A stretch of 57,758 nt of DNA from Candidatus Rifleibacteriota bacterium (GTDB lineage Bacteria > Muiribacteriota > Ozemobacteria > Ozemobacterales > Ozemobacteraceae). Below are positions 1-8,239 of the stretch, piece after piece. The position numbers and the translations under genes are program-made. Location of the stretch: assembly GCA_015233565.1 (NCBI GenBank), contig JADFXM010000046.1, forward strand, positions 1-57,758, read 5' to 3'. The notes below the pieces were generated by a model that saw only the letters and a program-made list of their open reading frames with translations, searched no databases and was not told the DNA's origin. Each line of letters begins with the position of its first letter. Positions within the stretch are counted from its first letter, which is position 1.

Positions 1-168
1 AAAGAAAAAAAGCAAAAACAATCTCTTTTAAAGAAAGAAATTTTAAGCTCCAAATCAGAAACTTTTGTGAATCAACGTAACAATTTAGCAGAGAAAAACC
101 GTATCAATTTAGCAGAGCGCCATAGCACGAGGAGGTTTTTTCAAAGTAATTTAACCGGGAGAGACTGA
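1..168 (+). other. open frame entering from the left edge
   Basis: Frame 1 is open from the first base of the window and ends at a TGA at 166-168. The encoded 55 residues are very rich in Lys, Gln and Asn and show no motif I recognise. It may be the C-terminal tail of a gene lying to the left, or a decayed stretch joined to the methyltransferase remnant that follows in another frame. Confidence 0.25.
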
Positions 169-650
169 ACGCTTACCAAAATTTAAACAACTGCAAACTT
201 TTTGCATGCGATTTGTACAATATTCCCGCGGAGTTGATTAAAGCCTTTGATGGCGTAATTTCTTTCCAAACATTATCCTGGTTACCAGAGTATTCCCATC
301 CAATAAAAATATTTACAGAATTAGCAAAACGATGGGTAAGTATGACCTCTCTTTTCTTTGAAGGGAATCTAAATTGTATTACTAAAGTGGAAGACCATAA
401 TAGTTTAAATAAACCCAAAGAATATTTTTACAATATTTACTCTTTGCCACTAATAAAGAAAAGCTTTGCAGAGAATGGTTTTGACTCTTTTCACTTTAAG
501 AAATTTGAAATTGACATAGATCTCGACAAAAGTAATCCCGATGGGATAGGAACGTTCACTGAAAAGCTGGCTGATGGAAAAAGAATCCAATTTTCTGGTC
601 CATTGCACCTACCGTGGTATTTTGTCTACAGTGAAACCCAGAAAATTTAA
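150..650 (+). pseudogene. 5'-truncated class I SAM methyltransferase remnant
   Basis: The frame is open from 150 after a stop at 147-149 and has no convincing start codon. The first readable part (ending LFACDL, then FDGVISFQTLSWLPEY) resembles the strand-2 acidic region and the motif IV/post-IV region of class I SAM-dependent methyltransferases. The glycine-rich SAM loop (motif I), which should lie about 20 residues earlier, is absent. The C-terminal half (about 110 residues, ending WYFVYSETQK) looks intact and typical of small methyltransferases found in surface-sugar loci. I read it as a methyltransferase whose N-terminal half has been lost, so it should be inactive. A TTG at 213 could start a 145-aa product, but that would still lack the cofactor site. 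The methyltransferase call rests on motif resemblance only. Confidence 0.55.
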
Positions 651-661
651 GGAAAGCTTAA

Positions 662-946
662 AACGCAACTAAACAGCACGAACAACAATTCCGAATTCCT
701 GAAAATCTAACCCTAGACCGATTTCCCGACAATTCAGGGTTCTTGATGGTTCAAGTTGCTTCAAATGCAGGATTATTTGTTTATGATGCTGCATCCCATA
801 CTTGCAGTGTGTTAGCCTCAACGGGCATGGCTACAAACACCGATGCCATTGGTTATTTATGTGTCTATGCAGCACCTCAGCTCAATGTGACTCAAAGATT
901 AGGAGCAGCCACTCAGTCAATACGATTAAAATTCTGGAACTATTAA
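662..946 (+). other. unidentified frame, possible gene remnant
   Basis: The frame is open from 662 (stop just before it) to a TAA at 944-946. The only possible starts are a TTG and an ATG at 743 and 746, giving about 66 residues. The translation is Ala/Ser/Thr-rich with an unusually regular, non-repetitive composition (for example VASNAGLFVYDAASHTCSVL). This looks more like real protein than a random frame, yet I cannot link it to any family. No good Shine-Dalgarno precedes 743 or 746. It lies between a broken methyltransferase and a convergent glycosyltransferase, so it may be the 3' end of a lost gene. Confidence 0.25.
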
Positions 947-1014
947 CCAATTTCAGAAACCAGTTAAAAAATTTACTCTTGGAACTATCTTTAAACACCA
1001 AGAGTGAATTTTTT

Positions 1015-1902
1015 TCAAGAAATCTTTGAGAGAAAATTCTTTTTCAGGGAATCAGTCGTTTCACTTATTTGACGTTTCAAAGAAATAATTCGACGAAAAA
1101 AAGAATACTTCAATAAAATCGAAAAGAAATAACGTAAGAAATAAGGTCGTTTTAGCTTTTGTTCCGGGGAAAGAATCCAATCTGCATTTCTCAGAGTCAT
1201 TAGGCATGAAAATCCACCTGCCAAATCCAAGTTCTTCAATAATTCAGGCCCTTCAACTCGATCTGACTTACCGAATTTTGAATGTGAATAGTCGTGATTC
1301 TGGTGAATTATCGTTATCGCTTCAGTTGCATCAATCACAGGAATCTTTTTTTGAATCCTGTCAAAAATTAACCAACCATCCCAAGCAGGTCTTCCAACTG
1401 CAAAAGGTTGCATTTTTACTGAATTTTTGGGAAAAACAAAATAATCAAGTCCACACATCCCATGAAGAAATCCATTTTCCTTTAAATTTTGAAAAAGCGA
1501 AGCCATCTGTTCATTGTCTTCAAAATTTATCACTTCATCGATATTAAGGTCCCATCGTCTTCCGCAAACCAAGTACATGCTCTTTTTTATGCTCTTGATG
1601 GTTTGCAGCATTTCAGGAAAGAGAATAATGTCACAATTGCAATACATCAATATCGAATGTTTTGATTTATTTTGTGCAATTTCAAATGCTGAACTTAACA
1701 GCGGGGTGTTGAACTCATTTTTTTCAATATCTGGAACATGAATAAGATTAAATTCTTTGGCAACTTCAGGAATACCTTCCTCATTTCCAAATAAAATTAT
1801 TTCAATCTGTGGATGAAGTTTTTTCCAGCTTCGAATTGCATTTCGCTGGATTGTATTTATATGGCCTTTAAAAGGCTTGGGAATCGTAAAGATTGTAATC
1901 AT
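1015..1902 (-). CDS. GT-A-like glycosyltransferase family protein
   Basis: This 295-aa soluble protein starts with a GT-A-like strand (MITIFTIPKPF) followed by a pattern seen in uncharacterised glycosyltransferases of polysaccharide loci: conserved QRNAIRSW near residues 19-26, then an ILMYCNCDIILF strand at 84-95 whose Asp91 sits where the metal-binding DxD-like motif of GT-A enzymes is expected. A GRRWDLNI segment (114-121) and GLDYFVF further on resemble acceptor and nucleotide-sugar pocket elements. The last 60 residues are basic and hydrophobic and could attach peripherally to the inner membrane. It is the last gene of the minus-strand run that begins at 17308 and follows a GT4 gene after a gap of about 50 bases. 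The sugar transferred cannot be told from sequence. The family assignment is moderate. Confidence 0.6.
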   Translation of the reverse strand: MITIFTIPKPFKGHINTIQRNAIRSWKKLHPQIEIILFGNEEGIPEVAKEFNLIHVPDIEKNEFNTPLLSSAFEIAQNKSKHSILMYCNCDIILFPEMLQTIKSIKKSMYLVCGRRWDLNIDEVINFEDNEQMASLFQNLKENGFLHGMCGLDYFVFPKNSVKMQPFAVGRPAWDGWLIFDRIQKKIPVIDATEAITIIHQNHDYSHSKFGKSDRVEGPELLKNLDLAGGFSCLMTLRNADWILSPEQKLKRPYFLRYFFSILLKYSFFRRIISLKRQISETTDSLKKNFLSKIS

Positions 1903-1953
1903 AAAATTATTTTTTTCAAAAAAAATTCAGAACTTAACGAATAGGACTCTTTT

Positions 1954-3135
1954 CTAATCAGACTTTTCGAGAACTTTTGCTAAAATCTCACTAACTTTCT
2001 GATTGAAAGTGTTTTGATTCCAAAATTTCAATCTGGTGGCGCCCTTTTGAGACAGATCAAGACATACTTGATCGTTTTGCCAGAGTTTTTTAATTGATTC
2101 GGAAATTTCTTCTTCAGACAGAGGGTTGAAATATAAAGCTGCATTCCCTAGTTGTTCCGGCATTCCATAAATCCCAGAAATGGCAACGGGGCAACCAGTA
2201 GCGAAGGCTTCGAGGGGAGGAATATTTGTGGGCCCAAAAAATGTGGGCATCACTAAAGCTCTTGCCCGCCTATAAATTTCCCCGATATCTTCATCTGGAA
2301 CATAACCTAAAAAAATCACATCATTTTGAAGTCCAAGCTTCTTCACATTTTCTAAAATGGAATGGTATGCATTTTTTTTGGAACCCACCAAAACCAACTT
2401 TAAATCAGAAAGCTGACTTTTCAACTGATAAATAGCATTGATAAGCCTATTATGGTTTTTATGCTCCCAAAATTGCGCTGGATAAAATAAATACTTTTTG
2501 GGTAGTTGATACTTGTCATCAAAAGAATTATTTGCCCTTTCCGAAAAAATATAACTAGGTGCTACAAAAGGAAGAACAAATACTTTTTCTGAATTGACTT
2601 TGTAAGAGTCAATCACTTGTTTTTTTCCAACTTCTGAGTCAACCAAAACACCTTTTCCCCATCGGCAAATATTCTTAAAATGATATTCCCGCCTCCCAAA
2701 TCTTCCATAAGCACCGACCTCTGGGAATCTTCTTTCATAAATATGCATCAGATCAAATATAGTTACAATAGAGGGAACCGGAAGTTGGTAGGCCAGATTA
2801 TCCTCAGATGGAAAAATCCACAAATCACATTTTTTTTGGAGTAAGGTTCTGGAAAAAGTGAAATACTTTGAACAAAGCCTTTGCCAGAAGGGAATCGACA
2901 AACCAAGGTTTCGCCAAACTCTGTCGAATAACCACCTAGGAAAATCTCTTGGAAGAAAGAAAGATTCAATATCAGGGGAATTTATTTTTTTTTCCCAAAC
3001 ATTGGAGGAATAGCCTACCACGCAGCAGAATTCCTTTTTTGGTAAGCTCAAAAGTGCTTCCAGCATAGATAAACTATACTGAAATTTTCCTCCTCCAAAG
3101 GGTTCAGAGTCAAGAAAAAGGCCAATTCTTTTCAT
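1954..3135 (-). CDS. GT4-family glycosyltransferase (glycosyl transferase group 1)
   Basis: A GT-B retaining glycosyltransferase of about 393 residues. The N-terminal domain begins MKRIGLFLDSEPFGGG, the glycine-rich acceptor-domain start. The C-terminal domain has YLFYPAQFWEHKNHNRLI and VLVGS, and then the GT4 donor motif around residues 310-330 (FFGPTNIPPLEAFATGCPV), with the paired acidic residue typical of this family. I place the start at the ATG at 3135 because it overlaps the stop of the upstream methyltransferase as ATGA, a usual translational-coupling arrangement. A longer frame from 3153 would add MFYCKK inside the neighbour and is unlikely. The enzyme probably adds one sugar to the lipid-linked repeat unit at the cytoplasmic face. 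Sugar and linkage are unknown. Confidence 0.85.
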   Translation of the reverse strand: MKRIGLFLDSEPFGGGKFQYSLSMLEALLSLPKKEFCCVVGYSSNVWEKKINSPDIESFFLPRDFPRWLFDRVWRNLGLSIPFWQRLCSKYFTFSRTLLQKKCDLWIFPSEDNLAYQLPVPSIVTIFDLMHIYERRFPEVGAYGRFGRREYHFKNICRWGKGVLVDSEVGKKQVIDSYKVNSEKVFVLPFVAPSYIFSERANNSFDDKYQLPKKYLFYPAQFWEHKNHNRLINAIYQLKSQLSDLKLVLVGSKKNAYHSILENVKKLGLQNDVIFLGYVPDEDIGEIYRRARALVMPTFFGPTNIPPLEAFATGCPVAISGIYGMPEQLGNAALYFNPLSEEEISESIKKLWQNDQVCLDLSQKGATRLKFWNQNTFNQKVSEILAKVLEKSD

Positions 3136-3881
3136 TTTTTTGCAATAAAACAAGCATTCCAGCTTTGAAAATCCGGCTCATCTGTTTTCAACCAGTTTAA
3201 AGTTGCCTGTAAATCAAGACCGGCTTTTTGACAGAAGAAGGCAATCTCCGGGGAGAAAAGATAGCGCATCTGGTGGGTTTCCTTCAATTCATTGATAATT
3301 TCTGTTTTTTTATCTTTGATCGTTACGGTGTAATTCACATCGACGATATTTTTGTTGGGATAGATTATAGGTTCTGCAATTCTACAGACAGAGATTTCTT
3401 CATCTTCAAGACGTTTAACACGAACCTGGGGTTTATCGCTGATAACTCCCGGACCATACCAGCAATCAAAAATTAACACTCCCCCTTCTTTCAGATGCGA
3501 TGCGGCTGAAAGAAATGTATTGAACAAGTCTTCATTGGTTGTTTGATAGCTGAAAACGTGAAATATAGAGATTACAGCGTCGAATTTTTTTCCGAGATTG
3601 ATTTTTCTGATATCTCCATGATGAAAAGGAATATCCGGATAATTTTTTCTGGCAATTTTCAGCATTTCTTCGGACAAATCGACACCTTCAATCTGATAGC
3701 CAAAATTTTTAAGGATATGCGCATGAATTCCAGTTCCGCAACCAAATTCCAATAAAGATTCAGCTTGAGAAGAATATTGGGTTAACAACGATTTAACATA
3801 ATTGGCTTCCAGAGAATAATTTTTATCTCTGTACAAAAGGTTATAATATCTTGAGTAGGATTCAAATACCATTCCAGCCAT
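3132..3881 (-). CDS. class I SAM-dependent methyltransferase
   Basis: A 249-aa methyltransferase. Motif I is LLEFGCGTGIH at residues 43-53. The acidic residue ending strand 2 is in IEGVDLSEEM, and motif IV is in FDAVISIFHVFSY. The C-terminal half has VLIFDCWYGPG and a pattern (VNYTVTI, ETHQMRYLFSPEI) common to methyltransferases that act on small molecules or nucleotide sugars. It probably methylates a hydroxyl or amino group of the perosamine-type or another sugar. It overlaps the downstream GT4 gene by four bases. Immediately upstream lies a scrap of an aminotransferase 3' end. A diverged, dead copy of this methyltransferase's N-terminus follows the intact aminotransferase at 5014-5253, so the two genes were once adjacent in a duplicated unit. 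Confidence 0.8.
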   Translation of the reverse strand: MAGMVFESYSRYYNLLYRDKNYSLEANYVKSLLTQYSSQAESLLEFGCGTGIHAHILKNFGYQIEGVDLSEEMLKIARKNYPDIPFHHGDIRKINLGKKFDAVISIFHVFSYQTTNEDLFNTFLSAASHLKEGGVLIFDCWYGPGVISDKPQVRVKRLEDEEISVCRIAEPIIYPNKNIVDVNYTVTIKDKKTEIINELKETHQMRYLFSPEIAFFCQKAGLDLQATLNWLKTDEPDFQSWNACFIAKK

Positions 3882-3884
3882 TTT

Positions 3885-4029
3885 TCACCTGCTATTACAA
3901 AAAATTTCTTTTACTGCACCAGCGACTTCTTTCATTTGACTTTCTGTTAATGCCAATCCACTGGGGAGATAAAATCCTCGGTGTGCAATCCCTCTAACAA
4001 CTTGGAGCCTTTCATTTTGAAAAAGAACC
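3885..4029 (-). pseudogene. 3' fragment of a DegT/DnrJ/EryC1 aminotransferase
   Basis: Read on the minus strand, this stretch encodes the last 47 residues of an aminotransferase, including GFYLPSGLALTESQ and EIFCNSR, then TGA. It aligns closely with the C-terminus of the intact aminotransferase at 5256-6374 (GFYIPSGLALTEEQ, EIFCNSR). No start codon or upstream coding part remains. The similarity stops at about 4030, just downstream of the TylF-type methyltransferase. It is the left partner of a duplicated aminotransferase/methyltransferase junction. Confidence 0.85.
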
Positions 4030-4091
4030 AACAAACTGTTAAATTCAATTTTCCCCTGTTAATTTTTCATAATTTAGTTTGGTTCTTAATT

Positions 4092-4838
4092 TTATAATTT
4101 CAAAATTATGGCATGGCCATTTAAATTGTGAATTACTAATCTATCTTTGAAACTCATCTGCTCTTCTACGCACTTCGCCACTCCCGGGCAGCCTTCAAAA
4201 CCATAATCATCAAAAACAATAATTCCACCAGGGACCATTCTGTTCCAAATCCAATCCATTATACCTTTAGCTGATTGATAAACATCAACATCTATGTGGC
4301 AGAACCTAAATTTCAAGCCTTCCAGATGATGGCCTGTCTGCTCAGGGAAAATGCCTTCCAATATCTCAACATTCTCTAGATTCATTCGATTGAAAATAAA
4401 TTCTTCCACCGTTTTCCGACTGGTGTCAGAATGTTCCCCCCCTTTATAGGCGGTATCTTTTACACCGGCTTTTACAACTCCCCTAAAGGTATCACAGAGA
4501 AAAACTTTATCTTCGATGCCGCATTTCTTAGCTTGTTTAGCAATAATTGCACCAGTCCCCCCTCGCCAAACACCGATTTCAATAATACTCCCGTTTTTCA
4601 GCTTTGCGCTTTGCTCAATTAGTTTCCAAAGCTCAAAACACCGATATTTGTCGACCAGGGAAAATCCTTGAATGAAATCAAATACCGTTCGAAAAAGTTT
4701 ATCCTTGTTCCAAGGACTATACGTTGCAATTGGAAGCACTGGTTCGTATTCCGGAAAAACCCCCCTTTTGGGAATTCGAAATATTCCAAAACCTAGCCGA
4801 TTGACTAAACGTCTAAGAACTGCCTTTATTAATTTCAT
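4092..4838 (-). CDS. TylF/MycF-type O-methyltransferase
   Basis: A 248-aa protein with the hallmarks of the TylF/MycF (macrocin O-methyltransferase) family. The SAM loop is SIIEIGVWRGGTGAII at residues 84-99. CDTFRG lies at about 115-120. The metal and substrate region is HIDVDVYQSAKGIMDW at 181-196, followed by PGGIIVFDDYGFEGCPG at 203-219. Known members are Mg-dependent and methylate sugar hydroxyls of macrolides; homologues in O-antigen loci are thought to methylate sugars or terminate chains. The gene stands alone between two halves of a duplicated aminotransferase/methyltransferase junction, which suggests it was brought in by the recombination that made the duplication. The substrate is unknown. 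Confidence 0.85.
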   Translation of the reverse strand: MKLIKAVLRRLVNRLGFGIFRIPKRGVFPEYEPVLPIATYSPWNKDKLFRTVFDFIQGFSLVDKYRCFELWKLIEQSAKLKNGSIIEIGVWRGGTGAIIAKQAKKCGIEDKVFLCDTFRGVVKAGVKDTAYKGGEHSDTSRKTVEEFIFNRMNLENVEILEGIFPEQTGHHLEGLKFRFCHIDVDVYQSAKGIMDWIWNRMVPGGIIVFDDYGFEGCPGVAKCVEEQMSFKDRLVIHNLNGHAIILKL

Positions 4839-5013
4839 GAACCTTTTCTCCCATCGTGAGGCACCTGTTTAATTGCACTTGCTTTTCCGAAAAAAAATAT
4901 CAACTTGCATTCCATTCAGATCTTCCCACCTTTAAAGAAGGGAATTGAATCAAAATCTCCGGGGAAAATAAGAGAATCATTTCAAGTAACTCAATGCAAT
5001 TTTCTTCTCTTTA

Positions 5014-5253
5014 TTAAGGCATAACGCGGAACTCTAATCCATTTTTAGAAAAATCGAGTCCTTCGATCTGATCCAAAATTTTGAGGAAATGCACATGAAT
5101 AGCTTCCTTACCCCAAAATTCAAGCACCGATCCTGCTTGGGGAAAATGTTTGGCTAATAACGATTTAATATTATAGGCTTTCAGAGAATAGTTTTTATCA
5201 CAGGACGAGAGAGTATAATATCTTGAGTAGCTTTTGAATACCGTTTCAGCCAT
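5014..5253 (-). pseudogene. 5' fragment of a class I methyltransferase, inactive
   Basis: The 79-residue frame matches the N-terminus of the intact methyltransferase at 3132-3881 (FKSYSRYYTL against FESYSRYYNL; DKNYSLKAY against DKNYSLEAN). The SAM loop is destroyed: the intact FGCGTGIH reads FWGKEAIH here. The frame ends soon after the IEGLDFS region, where the intact protein has another 170 residues. It starts right behind the intact aminotransferase stop codon, in the same arrangement as the intact methyltransferase behind the aminotransferase scrap at 3885. By eye little more than half of the residues match, so the duplication is old or came from a related strain. Confidence 0.85.
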
Positions 5254-5255
5254 TT

Positions 5256-6374
5256 TTACCTGCTATTACAAAAAATTTCTTTTACCGCATCTGCTGTTTT
5301 TTTAATCTGTTCTTCTGTTAAGGCTAGTCCGCTTGGGATATAAAACCCCCGACGTGCAATCCTTTCTGCCACAGGAAGTTTTTCATTCTGAAAAAGCCCC
5401 ATCTTATGAAATACGGGTTGTTCATGCATTGGCCAGAAAAATGGTCTGGTTCCAATTCCCTTTTCAGCCAATCTTGCCATTGCCTCTTGAGCGTCAAATG
5501 GAACAAAATCTTTTATTACAAGGCCATAAACCCAATAGATACTTTTCGCGTAATCTTTTTGATTGCATGGGAGTTGGATTTCCTCAATATTTTGAAGACA
5601 GTCACTGTACAGAGCACCCATCTTCCTTTTCTTATCAATGAAGAAGGAAAGACGCTCAAGTTGTGCTATTCCAAGTGCTGCTTGCAAATTGGTCATTCGC
5701 ATGTTCCATCCTAATTCTTCATGGACAAAGCGTCTTTGCGGCTGAAAACAAAGATTTCTCAGAGACCGACATCTTTCCGCCAGATCGGGATCATCGGTAA
5801 CTACCATTCCACCTTCTCCGGTGGTAATGTGTTTATTGGGATAGAAGCTAAAAGCACTGATCTCTCCAAAACTGCCACATGGTTTTCCTCTATAGGTCTG
5901 CCCATGCATTTCAGCAGCATCTTCAATAATTTTCAGTCCATGTTTTTCCGCTAGCTTCAAAACCGGGTCCATGTCAACCGGCAAACCATAAATGTGAACC
6001 ACCATTATTGCTTTGGTTTTAGAGGTAATCTTGTTTTCGATTTTTGAAATATCAATGTTCCAGGTTTCCGGATCACTGTCAACAACTACAGGCTTTGCGC
6101 CCATTCTGACAATTGAAGCGGCGCAGGAAATAATAGTAAAGCTTGGAAGAATCACCTCGTCTCCAGGTCCCAGTTTTAAAGCAGCAACTGCAACATCCAA
6201 AGCGGCGGAACCGTTGCACACTGCAATTCCAAATTTTCGATTAACCTGGGCTGCGAATGACTCTTCGAATCTCTTTATAAAAGGGCCTTCTGATGAAATC
6301 CAGCCGGTGTCGATACATTCCAGAAGATATTTTTTTTCATTTCCATCCAATAGTGGTTGATTAACGGGAATCAT
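5256..6374 (-). CDS. DegT/DnrJ/EryC1-family sugar aminotransferase, perosamine-synthase-like
   Basis: A 372-aa PLP-dependent sugar aminotransferase. The start at 6374 (MIPVNQPLL) fits the usual N-terminus of GDP-perosamine synthases and has TGGAG about eight bases upstream. A GTG nine bases earlier overlaps the cupin stop and is less likely. Visible motifs are TGWISSEGPFI (24-34), GSAALDVAV, PGDEVILPSFT, EDAAE (151-155), FSFYPNKHITTGEGG with the Schiff-base Lys at about 181, and WNMRMTNLQAALG. These match enzymes making 4-amino-4,6-dideoxyhexoses from a GDP- or dTDP-4-keto sugar with glutamate and PLP. No matching 4,6-dehydratase for GDP-mannose was seen in the window. The neighbouring cupin and methyltransferases could act on the same sugar. 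Perosamine specificity is an inference from motif resemblance. Confidence 0.85.
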   Translation of the reverse strand: MIPVNQPLLDGNEKKYLLECIDTGWISSEGPFIKRFEESFAAQVNRKFGIAVCNGSAALDVAVAALKLGPGDEVILPSFTIISCAASIVRMGAKPVVVDSDPETWNIDISKIENKITSKTKAIMVVHIYGLPVDMDPVLKLAEKHGLKIIEDAAEMHGQTYRGKPCGSFGEISAFSFYPNKHITTGEGGMVVTDDPDLAERCRSLRNLCFQPQRRFVHEELGWNMRMTNLQAALGIAQLERLSFFIDKKRKMGALYSDCLQNIEEIQLPCNQKDYAKSIYWVYGLVIKDFVPFDAQEAMARLAEKGIGTRPFFWPMHEQPVFHKMGLFQNEKLPVAERIARRGFYIPSGLALTEEQIKKTADAVKEIFCNSR

Positions 6375-6379
6375 TAAAT

Positions 6380-6820
6380 TCACTCCAGAACCTTTATTTT
6401 ACTTTCATCCAAAGCTGAAAATCTTTGTTTGTCCTTTTCTCCAGAGAATGGGCCTTGTTTTACTTCTATTATTTCGCATTCTTCGAGCATTTTAAAACCA
6501 TGCCCACCACTCGCCAGAAGAATTACATCTCCGCACATCAGGACGCGACTTTCAAGATATTCCTGCTCTTTATTGTAAAAATCAACCCTAACTTTTCCTG
6601 ATTTTATGAACAGTACTTCTTGAGTTAAAACAACTTCCCTCGGAATGGGAGTATGAACATGAGGTTCTATGAAATAATCTTTCGGTCGTTTCATATATGC
6701 CAACTGCTGAGAAAAATGGGGAGGAGTAAAAAACTCTATGCCATTTTTTTCAAAGTGGGCCCGAATAATAATAGCAATAATAGAATCTTTATCAAGAATC
6801 TGCTCTAGCAAATCCATCAT
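6380..6820 (-). CDS. small cupin-fold protein
   Basis: About 145 residues with a single RmlC-like cupin barrel. PHVHTPIPRE supplies the first histidine motif, followed by the strand series EVLFIKSGKVRVDFYN, GDVILLASGGHGFKML and IIEVKQGPF. Proteins of this size beside sugar aminotransferases are often 3,4-ketoisomerase relatives or binding proteins, but I do not see the FdtA/QdtA signature clearly, so the role stays open. The start is uncertain. Two adjacent ATGs at 6820 and 6817 lie just behind AAAAAGG and overlap the end of the polymerase gene by about 27 bases. The downstream aminotransferase begins immediately after its stop, so the pair is probably translationally coupled and serves the same sugar. 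Confidence 0.65.
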   Translation of the reverse strand: MMDLLEQILDKDSIIAIIIRAHFEKNGIEFFTPPHFSQQLAYMKRPKDYFIEPHVHTPIPREVVLTQEVLFIKSGKVRVDFYNKEQEYLESRVLMCGDVILLASGGHGFKMLEECEIIEVKQGPFSGEKDKQRFSALDESKIKVLE

Positions 6821-8198
6821 CCTTTTTAATTGAAAATTTAATTTTTCCTTTAAGGTAATAATAAACAAAATAAACCAGAGCAATAACAAGCAAATATTGA
6901 ATTAACCATGCAGGATAATAAAATCCGATAAAACTGGAATCAATTGGTAGCAAAAAAGCAGTGTAAACATAAATTGCCATATTAAATGGATTTTTCTCAA
7001 GTTTCAAGAATAAAATATTTAATATTTGAATAGCAAAACCTACCCAAATTGGAGCGATTATAACTCCGAATAGCCCAAAGTTTGCCCATGCCTCCCCTAT
7101 AAAGACTGTTGTTGCATGACCGGCTGTACCTGCGGCAACCTGTTCGGGCCTGAACAAACCCATCACTGTCAACCCATAGTCTTCGCTGAATGGAAGTCCA
7201 AAGAACTCATGTATTCCTCTTCCTGTGGAGGAAAACCAAAGATAAGGATGGAGATTTGGAAAATATTGAAACGCCAGGTAGCTGCAAACAATTTGGCCGA
7301 AGATTATTCGGTGAAAAAACGCCCCGATTCCTACTAACAAAAAAGGAAGAATTCCCCAAGCATTAACAGTAACACCTTGAAAAAAAACGGTTAAAACACC
7401 CATTAGAATAAAAAAGAACAAGATGACAGTAATCCCCCAATACCAGTTTGGCATTTTTCTGGAAATCAAAAAATTTGCGAAAACCAAACCTAACAAAAGG
7501 AAAACGACAGGTCCCTTTACCATATGGTAAATGGAATTAAATACTGCAACAATAAATAAAGAAAAAAACCAGAGATAATTGGTTCGAGTTGAAAACTTTT
7601 TCCAATAAAAAAATGATGTGTAAAAAAAAACGGGAAGAACACCGGAAAACAGAATCAGAATGTTTTGTATAATAAAGTTCTCGCTTTTAAAACCGGACTC
7701 TCGTCTAAGTTTTAGAAGTAAAGAATAATTTTCTTCCCCAGAAAATAATGCAAGTAGAGGAATTTTTTCACCCTGAGAAAAAATAGTATATAAGGCCACA
7801 AAAGCACTCAAAGCTGAAAAAACAATCATCACTTTTTTGAACAGGGGTCTGTCTGAAATGACTGGTTCACTTTGAATATACCTCTGGGTAAGTTTTTTCA
7901 TGGAATCAATCTTAAAAAAATTGGAAGCTAAAACCATGCCTGTTGGTAGAGCAAGCATGGTATACATTATTACAAACCAGCCAAACAACCTTAAATCCTC
8001 ACTTGCCTTGAAAGCGGGTAAATAACCAGGTGGGTCCCACCCATAAAGAATTTCAATTGAACCGAAAAACATAATGAACAAAAGATTGTAAAATACAAAC
8101 ATCCCAAGATTAAAGTGTGTCAAAGTTAGAAAACCGCAGGCTTTCTTAAACAAGACAATTGAAACTACTAAAATAAAAAAAGAAAAAATAATGAACAT
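6792..8198 (-). CDS. O-antigen/oligosaccharide repeat-unit polymerase (Wzy-type)
   Basis: A 468-aa integral membrane protein with about 10-12 hydrophobic segments, beginning MFIIFSFFILVVSIVLF. There is a larger soluble stretch between the sixth and ninth segments containing FPNLHPYLWFSSTGRGIHEFFG, just before GHATTVFIGEAWANFG. That topology and the Gly/Phe/Trp-rich periplasmic loop are typical of oligosaccharide repeat-unit polymerases (Wzy), which join lipid-linked repeat units at the periplasmic face. It is the only polymerase-like gene in the window, although two flippases are present. It overlaps the cupin gene. The sequence family of Wzy is extremely variable, so the call rests on topology, loop character and context. 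Confidence 0.7.
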   Translation of the reverse strand: MFIIFSFFILVVSIVLFKKACGFLTLTHFNLGMFVFYNLLFIMFFGSIEILYGWDPPGYLPAFKASEDLRLFGWFVIMYTMLALPTGMVLASNFFKIDSMKKLTQRYIQSEPVISDRPLFKKVMIVFSALSAFVALYTIFSQGEKIPLLALFSGEENYSLLLKLRRESGFKSENFIIQNILILFSGVLPVFFYTSFFYWKKFSTRTNYLWFFSLFIVAVFNSIYHMVKGPVVFLLLGLVFANFLISRKMPNWYWGITVILFFFILMGVLTVFFQGVTVNAWGILPFLLVGIGAFFHRIIFGQIVCSYLAFQYFPNLHPYLWFSSTGRGIHEFFGLPFSEDYGLTVMGLFRPEQVAAGTAGHATTVFIGEAWANFGLFGVIIAPIWVGFAIQILNILFLKLEKNPFNMAIYVYTAFLLPIDSSFIGFYYPAWLIQYLLVIALVYFVYYYLKGKIKFSIKKDDGFARADS

Positions 8199-8239
8199 TT
8201 AGCCTTTTTCCACCTGAAAAGCGTCGCTAAAACAACAAA

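Noticed and set aside
802..1029. A 75-codon plus-strand frame overlapping the orphan frame and the glycosyltransferase end
   Set aside because: No motif and no ribosome-binding site; it overlaps two better frames.
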